A stretch of DNA of 64,000 nucleotides. It comes from Streptomyces hawaiiensis. Its GTDB lineage: Bacteria; Actinomycetota; Actinomycetes; Streptomycetales; Streptomycetaceae. Within the stretch, counting starts at the first letter, position 1. Each line of letters starts with the position of its first letter. The stretch lies in the NCBI RefSeq assembly GCF_004803895.1, contig NZ_CP021978.1:1302001-1366000 (forward strand), read 5' to 3'. The notes under the pieces were generated by a model. The model saw only the letters and a list, made by a program, of their open reading frames with translations, was not told the origin of the DNA and did no database searches. Position numbers and translations under genes: made by a program. Of this stretch, positions 1 to 8,900 are shown in pieces.

Positions 1-635
1 AGGGCGGCCTCGGCGTCCGGGCCCGCGTCGAGCACGCGCCACATGTCCATCAGCGCGTCGTCGCCCTGCGAGCCGGGGAAGCCCAGCAGATGGCTGGCCA
101 CCATCAGCGGCAGCGGGCGGGAGAACTGCGCGGACAGGTCCGCCACGCCGGTCTTGCCGCCCTGGCCGACGAGGGTGATCAGTTCGTCGGCGTATGCGGT
201 GACGGCGGACTTCAACCGCTTGGCCTGGGGGTGGCGGGGGTCCTGGAAGGGCTTGAGGGCGACGTCCCACGCGGTGCGCAGCGGCCGGTAGCCGGGGCCG
301 CCCTGGATCAGGATGTGGTTGACCTCCAGGGAGGGTCCGAGCGGCCAGTCGGCCGGCACCCTGCCCTCGGAGCGGGCCCGCCAGTTCTCCAGGCCCTTGG
401 GCCAGCCGTCGGCGTCCTGGAGCACCTGGAGCGACTCGCGGTAGCCGAGGACGAGCCACGCGGGCACCCCCAGCAGGTCGACCGGCGCGACCGGGCCGTG
501 CTGCTGGCGCAGCCGCTCGTACACGAGCGCGGGACGCGTCTCGTAGTCCCTGGTCAGCAGCGGCTCGGGATCGAGTGCCTCCAGCCTCGTGTCGTCCAGG
601 TCCACGGATCCGCCGTCACCCCACTGGGATTCCAT
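1..635 (-). CDS. Cytochrome P450, N-terminal part (runs off left edge)
   Basis: Heme monooxygenase; only the first ~211 residues are in the window, so the I-helix, ExxR and heme-binding Cys cannot be checked. The reverse-strand reading from the ATG at 633-635 begins MESQWGDGGSVDLDD and contains RDYETRPALVYERLRQQHG, a proximal segment typical of actinomycete P450s of the CYP154/CYP157 type. Such P450s often accompany conservons as the fifth gene (cvnE). Here the gene just upstream on the same strand is a flavin oxidoreductase rather than a cvnD GTPase, so membership of a conservon is unproven. The class assignment rests on sequence feel and should be confirmed on the full gene. Substrate unknown. 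Confidence 0.85.
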   Translation of the reverse strand, partial: MESQWGDGGSVDLDDTRLEALDPEPLLTRDYETRPALVYERLRQQHGPVAPVDLLGVPAWLVLGYRESLQVLQDADGWPKGLENWRARSEGRVPADWPLGPSLEVNHILIQGGPGYRPLRTAWDVALKPFQDPRHPQAKRLKSAVTAYADELITLVGQGGKTGVADLSAQFSRPLPLMVASHLLGFPGSQGDDALMDMWRVLDAGPDAEAA

Positions 636-767
636 CGTCTTGCCACCCTCCGACACGCCCTGTACCGGCACACCATCAGTCGGTAGCCGGAAACGGTGGG
701 GACCCTACCCCAGGCTGAACCCACGGGTAACGACGGGGGTGGGGTGGTGGGGGCGGCCCGGCGCGGG

Positions 768-1874
768 TCAGGCGGCCGTGTAACCGAGTTGACGGCGCAT
801 GTAGGGCGTCATGAGGCTCTTCGCCTTGGCCAGGGTGGTGGTGCGGCTGCCGAGGACGGCGGACTCGCCACCCGGCACGGGCAGCACGGTCAGTCCGTCG
901 GCGGGGCCGAACGGCACGATCAGCGGGGTGCGCCGGCTCGGGCGGTACAGGCGCGGCTCCTTGCGGTGCTTGCCGGAACTGTGCAGGTAGGAGCGGATGT
1001 TGTGGGTGGCGATGTCCGCCTGGGCGAGGGCGGCGGGGGTGACCTTGAGTTCGCTGACGTCGTTCACGTCGCCGACGGCGAACACGTCCGGCCTGCCCTC
1101 GACCCGGAGCGCGGGGTCGACCTTCACGCGCCCGGCCTCGTTGAGCCAGTCGCCGTGGCCGGCCAGGCGCAGCCAGAGCGTGTTGGGGGTGGTGCCCGTC
1201 GCCCAGAAGGACAGGTCGGCCTCGATGACGGTGCCGCGGGCGTCGCGGTAGGTGCCGAAGTCGTTGCCGGGCGACATGAAGGAGTCGAGCCGTACCTCGA
1301 TGTCGTGGGACTCCAGCCAGGCCAGGGCCTTGCGTCCGGGCCGGGCGTTGCCCGTGGAGTCGAGCAGGGCGGGCCCGGAGTGGGCCAGGGTGACCCGGGC
1401 GTCGGGGCGGGCGAGGCGGATCTCGGCGCTGAGTTCGACGCCGCCGGGGCCGCCGCCGACGACCAGGACGTGCTCTGCCGTGGCGACGTTGCGCTGGTGC
1501 TCGGCAAACGACTTGGCCGCTTCCTCGGTCGTGGTGCCGGTGAAGCGGGCCGGCTCGGGGTAGTCGGCGCCGGTGGCGATCACGACCACGTCGTAGGGCA
1601 GCCGCTCGCCCGTGGCCAGGACGACCTGCCGCTCGGCGGTGTCGATACGGACGGCCTTGCCGGTGGCCACCCGGCCGTGGCGCAGCAGCCGGTCGTAGGG
1701 GATGAAGGGGGTGTGCGTCCACTCGGGGTGCACTCCGGCGCGCAGGGAGGCGACGCGGTGGAAGAAGACCTCCTTGCGGTCCACCAGCGTGACCCGGGCC
1801 GTGTCGTCCAGCCGCTTGGCCAGCCGGACACCGGCGTAGCCACCGCCGATCACCACCACGTCGCCGTCGTCCAC
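768..1874 (-). CDS. FAD-dependent NAD(P)H oxidoreductase (NDH-2/AIF-like)
   Basis: Two-dinucleotide-fold flavoenzyme of 368 residues. The FAD-binding motif VVIGGGYAG is at residues 7-15, a second GxGxxG (VVGGGPGG) at about 138-145, an ATGAD motif at 100-104, and the C-terminal FAD-ribityl motif VFAVGDVND at about 265. This architecture belongs to the NDH-2/AIF/FSP1-like group that passes electrons from NAD(P)H to a quinone or similar acceptor; the acceptor cannot be read from sequence. There is no redox CxxC, which argues against a thioredoxin-reductase type. The start is GTG with CAGGAG eight bases upstream. It lies on the same strand as the P450 downstream with about 130 bases between, so co-transcription and electron supply to the P450 are possible but speculative. 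Confidence 0.85.
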   Translation of the reverse strand: MDDGDVVVIGGGYAGVRLAKRLDDTARVTLVDRKEVFFHRVASLRAGVHPEWTHTPFIPYDRLLRHGRVATGKAVRIDTAERQVVLATGERLPYDVVVIATGADYPEPARFTGTTTEEAAKSFAEHQRNVATAEHVLVVGGGPGGVELSAEIRLARPDARVTLAHSGPALLDSTGNARPGRKALAWLESHDIEVRLDSFMSPGNDFGTYRDARGTVIEADLSFWATGTTPNTLWLRLAGHGDWLNEAGRVKVDPALRVEGRPDVFAVGDVNDVSELKVTPAALAQADIATHNIRSYLHSSGKHRKEPRLYRPSRRTPLIVPFGPADGLTVLPVPGGESAVLGSRTTTLAKAKSLMTPYMRRQLGYTAA

Positions 1875-2038
1875 ACCGAGTCTCCTGTGCCTTGGGGGGA
1901 GCGAGGGCCGCCGCGGACGGGCCCCGCTCGGATCGACCCCCGGCGGCCACTCGACTGACGCGACAGTAGCGCTTGAAAGCTAAAGGGATTCCGGGGTTCC
2001 GTGCATGTTCCGTGAAGAGATCGGCACCTGACCGGCCG

Positions 2039-3202
2039 TCACTTCCCCCAGATCTTCCGGTACGCCTCCCGGTAGCCCGACGGATCCCAGCTGGAGGCGC
2101 CTTCGCTGTTGCCGGCCGTGGCGATGTGCACGGGAGCCACGTACCCGCTGTCGGGGCGGCCGGCGAAGGCGCGGTTGAACTCGTCGACGATCTGCCAGCC
2201 CTGGAGGGACAGCGGCTCGGGCACGGTGGCGGCCTGGTACTGCCTGCTGTTGACGCGCTGGAAGGCGGACGGGTCGCCGTCACCGGCCCCGATGTTGAAG
2301 GGCGGCCCGGAGCCCTTCTCGCCGGCGGCGCGGAAGGCGGGGGCGGCGTCGGCGAAGTACAGGTCGTTGATGGCCACGGAGTGGGTCCAGCGGTCCTGGA
2401 AGCGGGAGAGCAGGGAGGAGATCTCCCTCGGGGTGCGGCTGCTGGCGTCGGGGATCGGGATGTTCTCCACCGAGAGCAGCCGCACGCCCTGACAGCTCGC
2501 CAGTTCCTCGCGGATCAGGTCGGACTTGTTCCGCGCGAAGGGGATCGACGCGTCGGTGATGAGCACGACCCCGGCGCGGCCGTTGGAGTCGGAGATGATC
2601 CACTGCGCACTGACGCGGGCCACGTCCTGGACGCGGGTGGTGACGTTGGTGAACAGGTCGGGCTGCCGGCTGGGGCCGGGCTCGGGGACCGCGTGCCAGC
2701 CGATGAGCGGGATGCGCTGCGCGTTGGCCCGGGCGGCCTGCTGGGCCGTCGAGTCGGGGTCGAATCCGCCGATGACGATGCCCGAGGGCCGCAGGGCGAC
2801 GGCTTCGCTCATGGCCGCCTGGATACCGGCCGGGGTGCCGCCGCCGTCGATCACCCGGACGTTCCAGCCGATGGCCCGGGCGGCGTCCCGCACCCCGTTC
2901 GCGGCGCCCGCGACACCGGGGTTGGTCATCGTCTGGGCGACGTAGACGATGCTCTTGCCGGACACCGCCTCGGGGCCGCTGGTGGGCCCTCCCCAGGGGA
3001 TCTCGGCCCGCTCCGCCCGGGTGACGGCTTCCCGGGCGCGGGCGTGGACGGCGGGGCAGCCGCTGGGGCCCGTCGCGGTCTCGTCCGCGCCGTCGGAGGA
3101 ACCGCGTTCGCAGCCGGTGAGGGCGGCGGCCGAGGCCAGCAGGGCGCAGGAGGCGAGCCGCACGGTGCGGACTGCGGGGGCGGCCTTGCGGGTGCGGTGC
3201 AC
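2039..3202 (-). CDS. Sugar ABC transporter substrate-binding lipoprotein
   Basis: Periplasmic-binding-type lipoprotein (387 residues) that should capture a sugar outside the cell for the adjacent importer. The signal peptide has basic residues, a hydrophobic core and a lipobox LTGC at about 28-31. The body resembles the Peripla_BP_4 fold seen with ribose/xylose-type importers: VYVAQTMTNPGVAGAANGV near the start of the mature domain and GIVIGGFDPDSTAQQAARA in the middle. I chose the GTG at 3200-3202 because it has GGAG five bases upstream and directly precedes the signal peptide; the open frame extends further 5' into the permease gene. It is last in a three-gene operon and begins 46 bases after the permease stop. 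Ligand not predictable. Confidence 0.88.
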   Translation of the reverse strand: MHRTRKAAPAVRTVRLASCALLASAAALTGCERGSSDGADETATGPSGCPAVHARAREAVTRAERAEIPWGGPTSGPEAVSGKSIVYVAQTMTNPGVAGAANGVRDAARAIGWNVRVIDGGGTPAGIQAAMSEAVALRPSGIVIGGFDPDSTAQQAARANAQRIPLIGWHAVPEPGPSRQPDLFTNVTTRVQDVARVSAQWIISDSNGRAGVVLITDASIPFARNKSDLIREELASCQGVRLLSVENIPIPDASSRTPREISSLLSRFQDRWTHSVAINDLYFADAAPAFRAAGEKGSGPPFNIGAGDGDPSAFQRVNSRQYQAATVPEPLSLQGWQIVDEFNRAFAGRPDSGYVAPVHIATAGNSEGASSWDPSGYREAYRKIWGK

Positions 3203-3248
3203 GGGAACTCCAGTGAGGGGGTCGACGCGGCGGGGCGTGCCGAGAGGG

Positions 3249-4304
3249 TCAGGGCGGGGCCGTGCCGCCCTCCCGCGCCGGGGAGGACGGGGGCGGCGCG
3301 GCGGGGGTGTCGCGGGCCGCGCCGCCGCGCAGCCGGCGGCGGGCGGCGTATCCGGCCAGGCCCACGGCGATGAGCAGCGTGCCGCCGTTGAACAGCGGGA
3401 CCGTCCAGAACTCGGCGCCCAGCTGGGCGATGCCGGTGAGGCCGACGGCGAGGACGGCGACGGCGACGACGGTGCCCAGGGCGTTGGGCCGCCCGGGCTT
3501 GATTGCCGTGGAGCCGAGGAGGGCGCCGACGAAGGCGGGCAGCAGGTAGTCGAGGCCCACGCTCGGGTTGCCGATCTGCTGCTGGGCGGCGAGCAGCACA
3601 CCGGCGAATCCGACGATCAGGCCCGAGGCGGCGAACGCGTAGACGGTGTACGTGCGGGTCGGGATGCCCACGAGCTCGGCCGCGCGCGGGTTCGACCCGA
3701 CGACGTACAGGTACCGGCCGAGCGGCAGCCGCTCCAGCACCAGCCAGAGGACGGCCGCGAGGGCGAGCACGTAGAAGGCGGGGACCGGGAGGCCGAGGAA
3801 CGTGGAGTCGTAGAGGTCGGTGAACGCGAGCGGCAGGCCCTGCGGGCCGGGGACGATCCGGCCGCCGTCGGTGATCCAGCCGGTCACGGCGTACATCATG
3901 CTGCCGGTGCCGAGGGTGGCGATGAAGGAGTCGATCCGGCCGAACTCGACGATGACGCCGTTGAGGACGCCCACGACCAGTCCTCCGGCGAGCACGGTGA
4001 GGCAGGCGAGCGGCCAGGGCCAGCCCTCGTGGACGACGAGCTGCAGCACCATCACATGGGCCAGGCCGAGGCCGTAGCCGATGGAGAGGTCGAACGCGCC
4101 GGTGACGACGGGCACCATGGCGGCGAGGGCGAGGACGGCCGGGATCGACTGGTTGGACAGGATCGAGTCGAGGGTGCCCAGCGTGGGGAAGGTGTCCGGC
4201 AGGGCGAGGGAGAAGGCCAGGTAGAGCAGGGCGGTGAGGACGAGCAGGCCGTAGGCGCCGATGTGGTGGCCGGGGCGGCGTCGCGGCCGGGGCGGCGGCG
4301 TCAC
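3249..4304 (-). CDS. Sugar ABC transporter permease
   Basis: Integral membrane permease (351 residues) of the BPD_transp_2 / RbsC-XylH family. It has roughly eight to ten hydrophobic segments and the family-typical stretches VVTGAFDLSIGYGLGLAHV, ATLGTGSMMYAVTGWITDGG and GSNPRAAELVGIPTRTY. The last resembles the conserved cytoplasmic loop (GGNxxAAxxSGI) that contacts the ATPase. The GTG start at 4302-4304 overlaps the ATPase stop as GTGA, which implies translational coupling. Many longer open frames cross this gene but lack family signals. The C-terminal tail is Pro/Ala-rich. Confidence 0.9.
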   Translation of the reverse strand: MTPPPRPRRRPGHHIGAYGLLVLTALLYLAFSLALPDTFPTLGTLDSILSNQSIPAVLALAAMVPVVTGAFDLSIGYGLGLAHVMVLQLVVHEGWPWPLACLTVLAGGLVVGVLNGVIVEFGRIDSFIATLGTGSMMYAVTGWITDGGRIVPGPQGLPLAFTDLYDSTFLGLPVPAFYVLALAAVLWLVLERLPLGRYLYVVGSNPRAAELVGIPTRTYTVYAFAASGLIVGFAGVLLAAQQQIGNPSVGLDYLLPAFVGALLGSTAIKPGRPNALGTVVAVAVLAVGLTGIAQLGAEFWTVPLFNGGTLLIAVGLAGYAARRRLRGGAARDTPAAPPPSSPAREGGTAPP

Positions 4305-5851
4305 GGGTGACCGGCCGTGGACGGGGGCAGGGCCGAGGCCGCCCGGGTGAGTCCGGCGACGGTGAGGGCGGGGCCGTTCAGCTCCGCCGTCACGGTTCCG
4401 CGCACGAAGACCAGCGTGCGCCGGCACACGCTCGCCACCTCCTCGAAGTCGGTGGACAGCAGCAGCACCGCGAGGCCCGCCTCCAGCGCCTCCTGGAGCA
4501 GGCGGTGGATCGCGGCCTTGGCGCCGATGTCGACGCTCGCGGTCGGCTCCTCCAGGATCAGCAGCCGCAGGTCCGCACGCAGCCAGCGGCCGATCATGAC
4601 CTTCTGCTGGTTCCCGCCGGACAGCGTGGCGATGGGCGTCTCGCTGTCGCGGGGGCGCACCGAGAACCGTTCGATCAGGGCGGCGGCCCGGGCCCGTTCG
4701 CCGCGGGGGCCGATCCAGCGCGGTGCCGGCAGACCTCCCGCGCGGGGGTTGGCCAGGAGGTTCTCCCGTACGGTCAGCTCGGCGAGGCAACCCTCCCGGA
4801 GCCGGTCGCCCGGCACGAGCCCGACTCCGAGGGAGACGGCCTCCGCCACCGTGCGGGGCCGGTACGGCCGCCCGTGCAGCAGGGCCTGCCCGTCCAGCAG
4901 GGGGCGGGCGCCGGCGAGGGCGCGGCCCAGATCCGTGTGCCCGGCGCCGGAGAGGCCGACCAGGCCGAGGATTTCCCCGGCCGCGAGCTCGAAGCCGACG
5001 GGTCCGGCGCGGGCGGTGCGCACGCCGTCCAGGGCCAGGACGGGGGGTGCGTCGGCCGGGGACGCGGCGGGGCGGTGGACGGCCGGTTCGTCCGCCTCGC
5101 CGACGATGTCGCGGACCAGACGGGCGGGGCTGTGGTCGGCGAGCCGGCCGTGGCTGACGACGCGGCCGTCCCGCAGGACGGCGAAGGTGCCGGCGACCCG
5201 GTACACCTCGTCCAGGCGGTGGCTGACGTAGAGGATCGCGTGTCCGCGGTCGCGCAGGCCGTGCAGGACGCGGAAGAGGCGGGCGCAGTCGGCTGCGGGC
5301 AGGCGGGCGGTCGGCTCGTCGAGGACGATGAGCCGCGCACGCGCCGCCAGGGCCCGGGCGATCGCGACCAGGGAGCGGTCGGCGGGCGCGAGGCCGGAGA
5401 CCGGCGTGTCGGGATCGAGGTGGGCGGCGACGATCCCCAGGGCCTCGACGCAGCGGGCGCGGGTGCGGCGCCAGGAGATCAGCCCGGTCCGGCGGCCGTA
5501 CCCGGTGGTCAGGGCGATGTTCTCGGCGACCGTCATCCACTCCACGAGACCGAGGTCCTGGTGGATGAACGACATGCTCCGGGTGGCGGCGGGGCTGCCG
5601 AGGGGTTCCCCGGCGACGGTGACCTGCCCCGCGTCGGCCTGGTGGACTCCGGCGAGGATCTTGATGAGAGTGGACTTGCCGGCGCCGTTGGGCCCGAGCA
5701 GCGCGAGAACGCTGCCGGGGTGGACGTCGAGGTCGGCCCCGGCCAGCGCGACGGTGCCGCCGAACCGCTTGCTGAGTCCGCGGATCCGGACCAGCGGTTC
5801 CGGCCCGAAGGGTGATGCCGCCTCCGGGGGTGTGTCAGGAGCGTCGCGCAC
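4301..5851 (-). CDS. Sugar ABC transporter ATP-binding protein, two NBDs
   Basis: Energises the sugar importer. The 516 residues hold two ABC domains like RbsA/MglA/XylG. The first has Walker A GPNGAGKST at 53-61 and Walker B RLIVLDEPTARL, but its signature is degraded (VSGLAPADRSL). The second has a degraded Walker A (GLSGAGHTDLGRAL) but a good signature (LSGGNQQKVMIGRWL) and LLILEEPTASVD. This reciprocal asymmetry is normal for the family. The start is GTG at 5849-5851; no Shine-Dalgarno is evident, and a -10-like TAATTT lies six bases upstream, suggesting a leaderless mRNA. It is the first gene of the operon and overlaps the permease by four bases. Confidence 0.92.
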   Translation of the reverse strand: MRDAPDTPPEAASPFGPEPLVRIRGLSKRFGGTVALAGADLDVHPGSVLALLGPNGAGKSTLIKILAGVHQADAGQVTVAGEPLGSPAATRSMSFIHQDLGLVEWMTVAENIALTTGYGRRTGLISWRRTRARCVEALGIVAAHLDPDTPVSGLAPADRSLVAIARALAARARLIVLDEPTARLPAADCARLFRVLHGLRDRGHAILYVSHRLDEVYRVAGTFAVLRDGRVVSHGRLADHSPARLVRDIVGEADEPAVHRPAASPADAPPVLALDGVRTARAGPVGFELAAGEILGLVGLSGAGHTDLGRALAGARPLLDGQALLHGRPYRPRTVAEAVSLGVGLVPGDRLREGCLAELTVRENLLANPRAGGLPAPRWIGPRGERARAAALIERFSVRPRDSETPIATLSGGNQQKVMIGRWLRADLRLLILEEPTASVDIGAKAAIHRLLQEALEAGLAVLLLSTDFEEVASVCRRTLVFVRGTVTAELNGPALTVAGLTRAASALPPSTAGHP

Positions 5852-5900
5852 CCGATCAAATTACAGCATTTCGGGCATTTTTCGGCTCGCCGCGACGCCA
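5852..5900 (-). promoter_or_regulatory. Candidate leaderless promoter of sugar ABC operon
   Basis: On the reverse strand TAATTT (5858-5863) lies six bases before the GTG start of the ATPase gene, which places transcription near the start codon. Just upstream two short direct repeats, CCGAAAAATGC and CCGAAATGC, follow each other and could bind a sugar-responsive regulator. No convincing -35 was seen. Confidence 0.4.
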
Positions 5901-5968
5901 AAGGGGCGTGGCCCCCAGGGCGGCCGGAGCAGGACCAGGCGTTCGGCCCGTCCGGGCCGGTGGCCGCG

Positions 5969-8900
5969 TCACGCCGCGTCGAGCCCGCACTCGGCCCAGA
6001 TGACCTTGCCCTCGGGCAGATAGCGCGTGCCCCAGCTCTGCGAGAGCTGCGCGACGAGGAACAGACCGCGTCCGCCCTCGTCCGTACTGGCGGCACGGCG
6101 CAGGTGCGGGGCGGTGTTGCTGGCGTCGGAGACCTCGCAGATCAGGGTCCGGCCGTAGAGCAGCCGCACCCGGATGGGCCCGGCGCCGTGCCGGATGGCG
6201 TTGGTGATCAGCTCGCTGAGAATCAGCTCCGCGGCGAACCCGGTCTCGTCGAGCCCCCGGTCGGACAGCCACCGCATGGCGGACGCCCGGACCTCGCCGA
6301 CCAGGGACGGGTCGGCGGACAGCTCCCAGGTGGCGATCCGGCGGGGGTCCATGGCGTGGACGCGGGCGACGAGCAGGGCGATGTCGTCGTGCGGGTGCGC
6401 GGGTGCCACGGTGTCCAGGACGGCCTGGCAGGTCTCCTCGGGGGCGCGCTCGGGATGGGCCAGGGCCTCGCGCAACTGCTCCAGGACGACGTCGACGTCG
6501 CGGTGCCGGTCCTCGATGAGCCCGTCGGTGTACAGGACCAGCTGACTGCCCGCGGGGAGGTCGACCTCGACGGCGTCGAAGGGCAGGCCGCCCAGGCCGA
6601 GCGGGGGCCCCGCCGGCAGGTCGGGATAGGTCACGGTTCCGTCGGGGTGGACGATCGCGGGCGGCGGGTGACCGGCGCGGGCCATCAGGCACCGCTGCGA
6701 CGTCGGGTCGTAGACGGCGTAGAGGCAGGTCGCGCCGATGACGCCGGCGCCCTTGCCGTCGGGGTCCTCCCGGTCCAGGCGGCCCACCAGGTTGTCCAGG
6801 TGGGTGAGGACCTCCTCGGGCGGGAAGTCGAGCTCGGCGAAGCTGCGGGCGGCGGTCCGCAGCCGGCCCATGGTGGCCGCGGAGAGCATGCCGTGACCGA
6901 CCACGTCGCCGACCAGGAGCCCGACGCGGGCCCCGGACAGGGGGATGACGTCGTACCAGTCGCCGCCCACGTCCGATTCGGCGGGCAGGTAACGATGGGC
7001 GACCTCGACGGCGTCCTGGTCGGGCAGGCCGTGCGGGAGGAGCCGGCGCTGGAGCGCCAGGACCATGGTGCGCTCGTGGGTGTAGCGCCGGGCGTTGTCG
7101 ATGGACAGGGCGGCACGGGAGGCGAGTTCCTGGGCCAGGGAGCGGTCGTCGTCGCCGAAGGAGCCGCCGGCCCGGTAGAAGCAGGCGACGCCCAGGACGA
7201 CACCGCGGGCGAGCAGGGGCACCGCGATGAGGGAGTGGACGTGGGCCAGCAGGCGCGCGGTGTGCTCCGGGTCCTGGGCGAGCCAGCCCGCGGCGGCCTT
7301 CAGGTCCGGTTCCAGCACGGCCTCGCCCCTGCTGAGGCAGCGCAGCTGGGGCGTGGTCGGGCCGAAGTCGACGCGCTTGCCGGGCGGTGTGAAGGGCAGG
7401 CCCTCATGGATGCCGAGGACGACCGTGCGGCGCAGGTCGGCGAGGGGGTCGGCGGACTCCTCGCCGCGCAGCACGGCATCGGGCAGGTCGATGGTGACGA
7501 AGTCGGCAAGTCCGGGGACCGCGGTCTCGGCCAGTTCCTCGGCGGTGCGGCGCACGTCCAGGGTGGTACCGATGCGGGTGCTGGCCTCGGACAGCAGCTC
7601 CAGACGGCGGCGCGCGGCCAGGGCGTAGGCCCCGACGTGCGGCTCCCCCAGCATCACCAGCCCCCGGGCCGGGAACGCCGCTTCGGAGTGCTCCCCCGCC
7701 GCACCCGACCCCCCACCGGCCGCGAGAACCCCGCCGGGCTCGTCGCCCCCACGGCCCCCACGCCCACCACCGACCGCGAAACCCGCACCGGGCTCGCCGA
7801 GACTCGGGCTGCCGTCGGACGGGGCGGGCTCGGAGGTACTGCCGTCGCCGTCGGACGGGGCGGGCTCGGAGGTGCTCCGGCGGCCGTCCGCCGTGACGGA
7901 CTGCGCGGGGGTCCGGTCGTTGTCCGCCGTGGCAGGAGCGGCGGGAGTCGGGCCGCTACCGGCTGAGACAGTCATGCCGGACTCAGCGGGCACGCCGCGC
8001 CCGTCGGCCCCATCGAGCCCAGTTGCCCCGCCGTCTCCGCCGGCCCCGATGGCCGCACCGGGCTCACCGAGACCCCGGTCGCCGTCGGACGGGGCGGGCT
8101 CGGAGGTACTGCCGCGACTGTCGGCGGGGGTGGGCTCGGCGCTGCCGCGGTGGCTGTCCGTCGTGACGGGCTCGGTGCTGCTTCGGTGACCGTCGGCCGT
8201 GGTGGGCTGCCCGGCGGTCCGGGCGCCGTCCGCCATGGTGGGTCCGGCGAGGGTCGGGGCGGTGTGCGCGGAGGCGGTCGTGCCGGGCTCGACGGGCGGA
8301 CCTGGCCCCTCCGTCCCGCCGGGCCGCGTTGTCCCGCCGTCTCCGTCGGTCGTGACGACTGGGCCGGGGGCCGCGGCGAGGTGCCCGGACGGCAGGATGA
8401 TCGCCGGGCGGGCGGCGGAGAGCGGGACGGCGGGGGCGGTCAAACCGGACAGCTCGTCCATCTGGTGCGGTATGACGAGCGGCGCCCCAGCCGGGGAGCC
8501 GGGCAGCACGGCCTCGATGGCGATGCCCCGCACACCGGAGCCGCTCGTCACCGGATGGCTCACGAGCGTCACCCGCCGCCCGTCGGGCAGGGTCACGTCG
8601 GCGGCTCCCCGCTGCGCACCGGAGATCAGCTCGGCGGCCTTCTCCCGCAGGATCGCCTGGTCACGGGGGTGGAACTCGTTCGCCAGCACGTCCAGGGCCA
8701 CACCGTGATGCGGACCGGCGGTGCCGGCCCCGGTGGCCAGGTACGTCCGCAGCAGGGCGCGCTCGCGCGCGGAGCTCTGCCCCAGCAGCCGCCGCTCGAT
8801 GCCCTCGGCCGCCCTGCGGATCGCGACGCCCAGCGCGGGCCGCTCGAAGCCGCGCGGATAGCCCAGGCACAGGACGCCCTCGATGCGTCCGCTGAGCGGG

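Noticed and set aside
1..635. The left-edge P450 as the cvnE partner of the conservon at 35-40 kb.
   Set aside because: The two lie about 35 kb apart and the gene next to the P450 is a flavoenzyme, not cvnD. No evidence links them.
2039..3601. Extending the binding-protein gene upstream to an earlier start.
   Set aside because: The upstream part overlaps the permease in another frame and lacks a signal peptide; GTG 3202 directly precedes the lipoprotein signal.
3249..5540. A 763-residue reverse frame covering the permease and much of the ATPase gene.
   Set aside because: Only the last 351 residues match a permease; the rest is Arg/Pro-rich out-of-frame translation of the ATPase gene.
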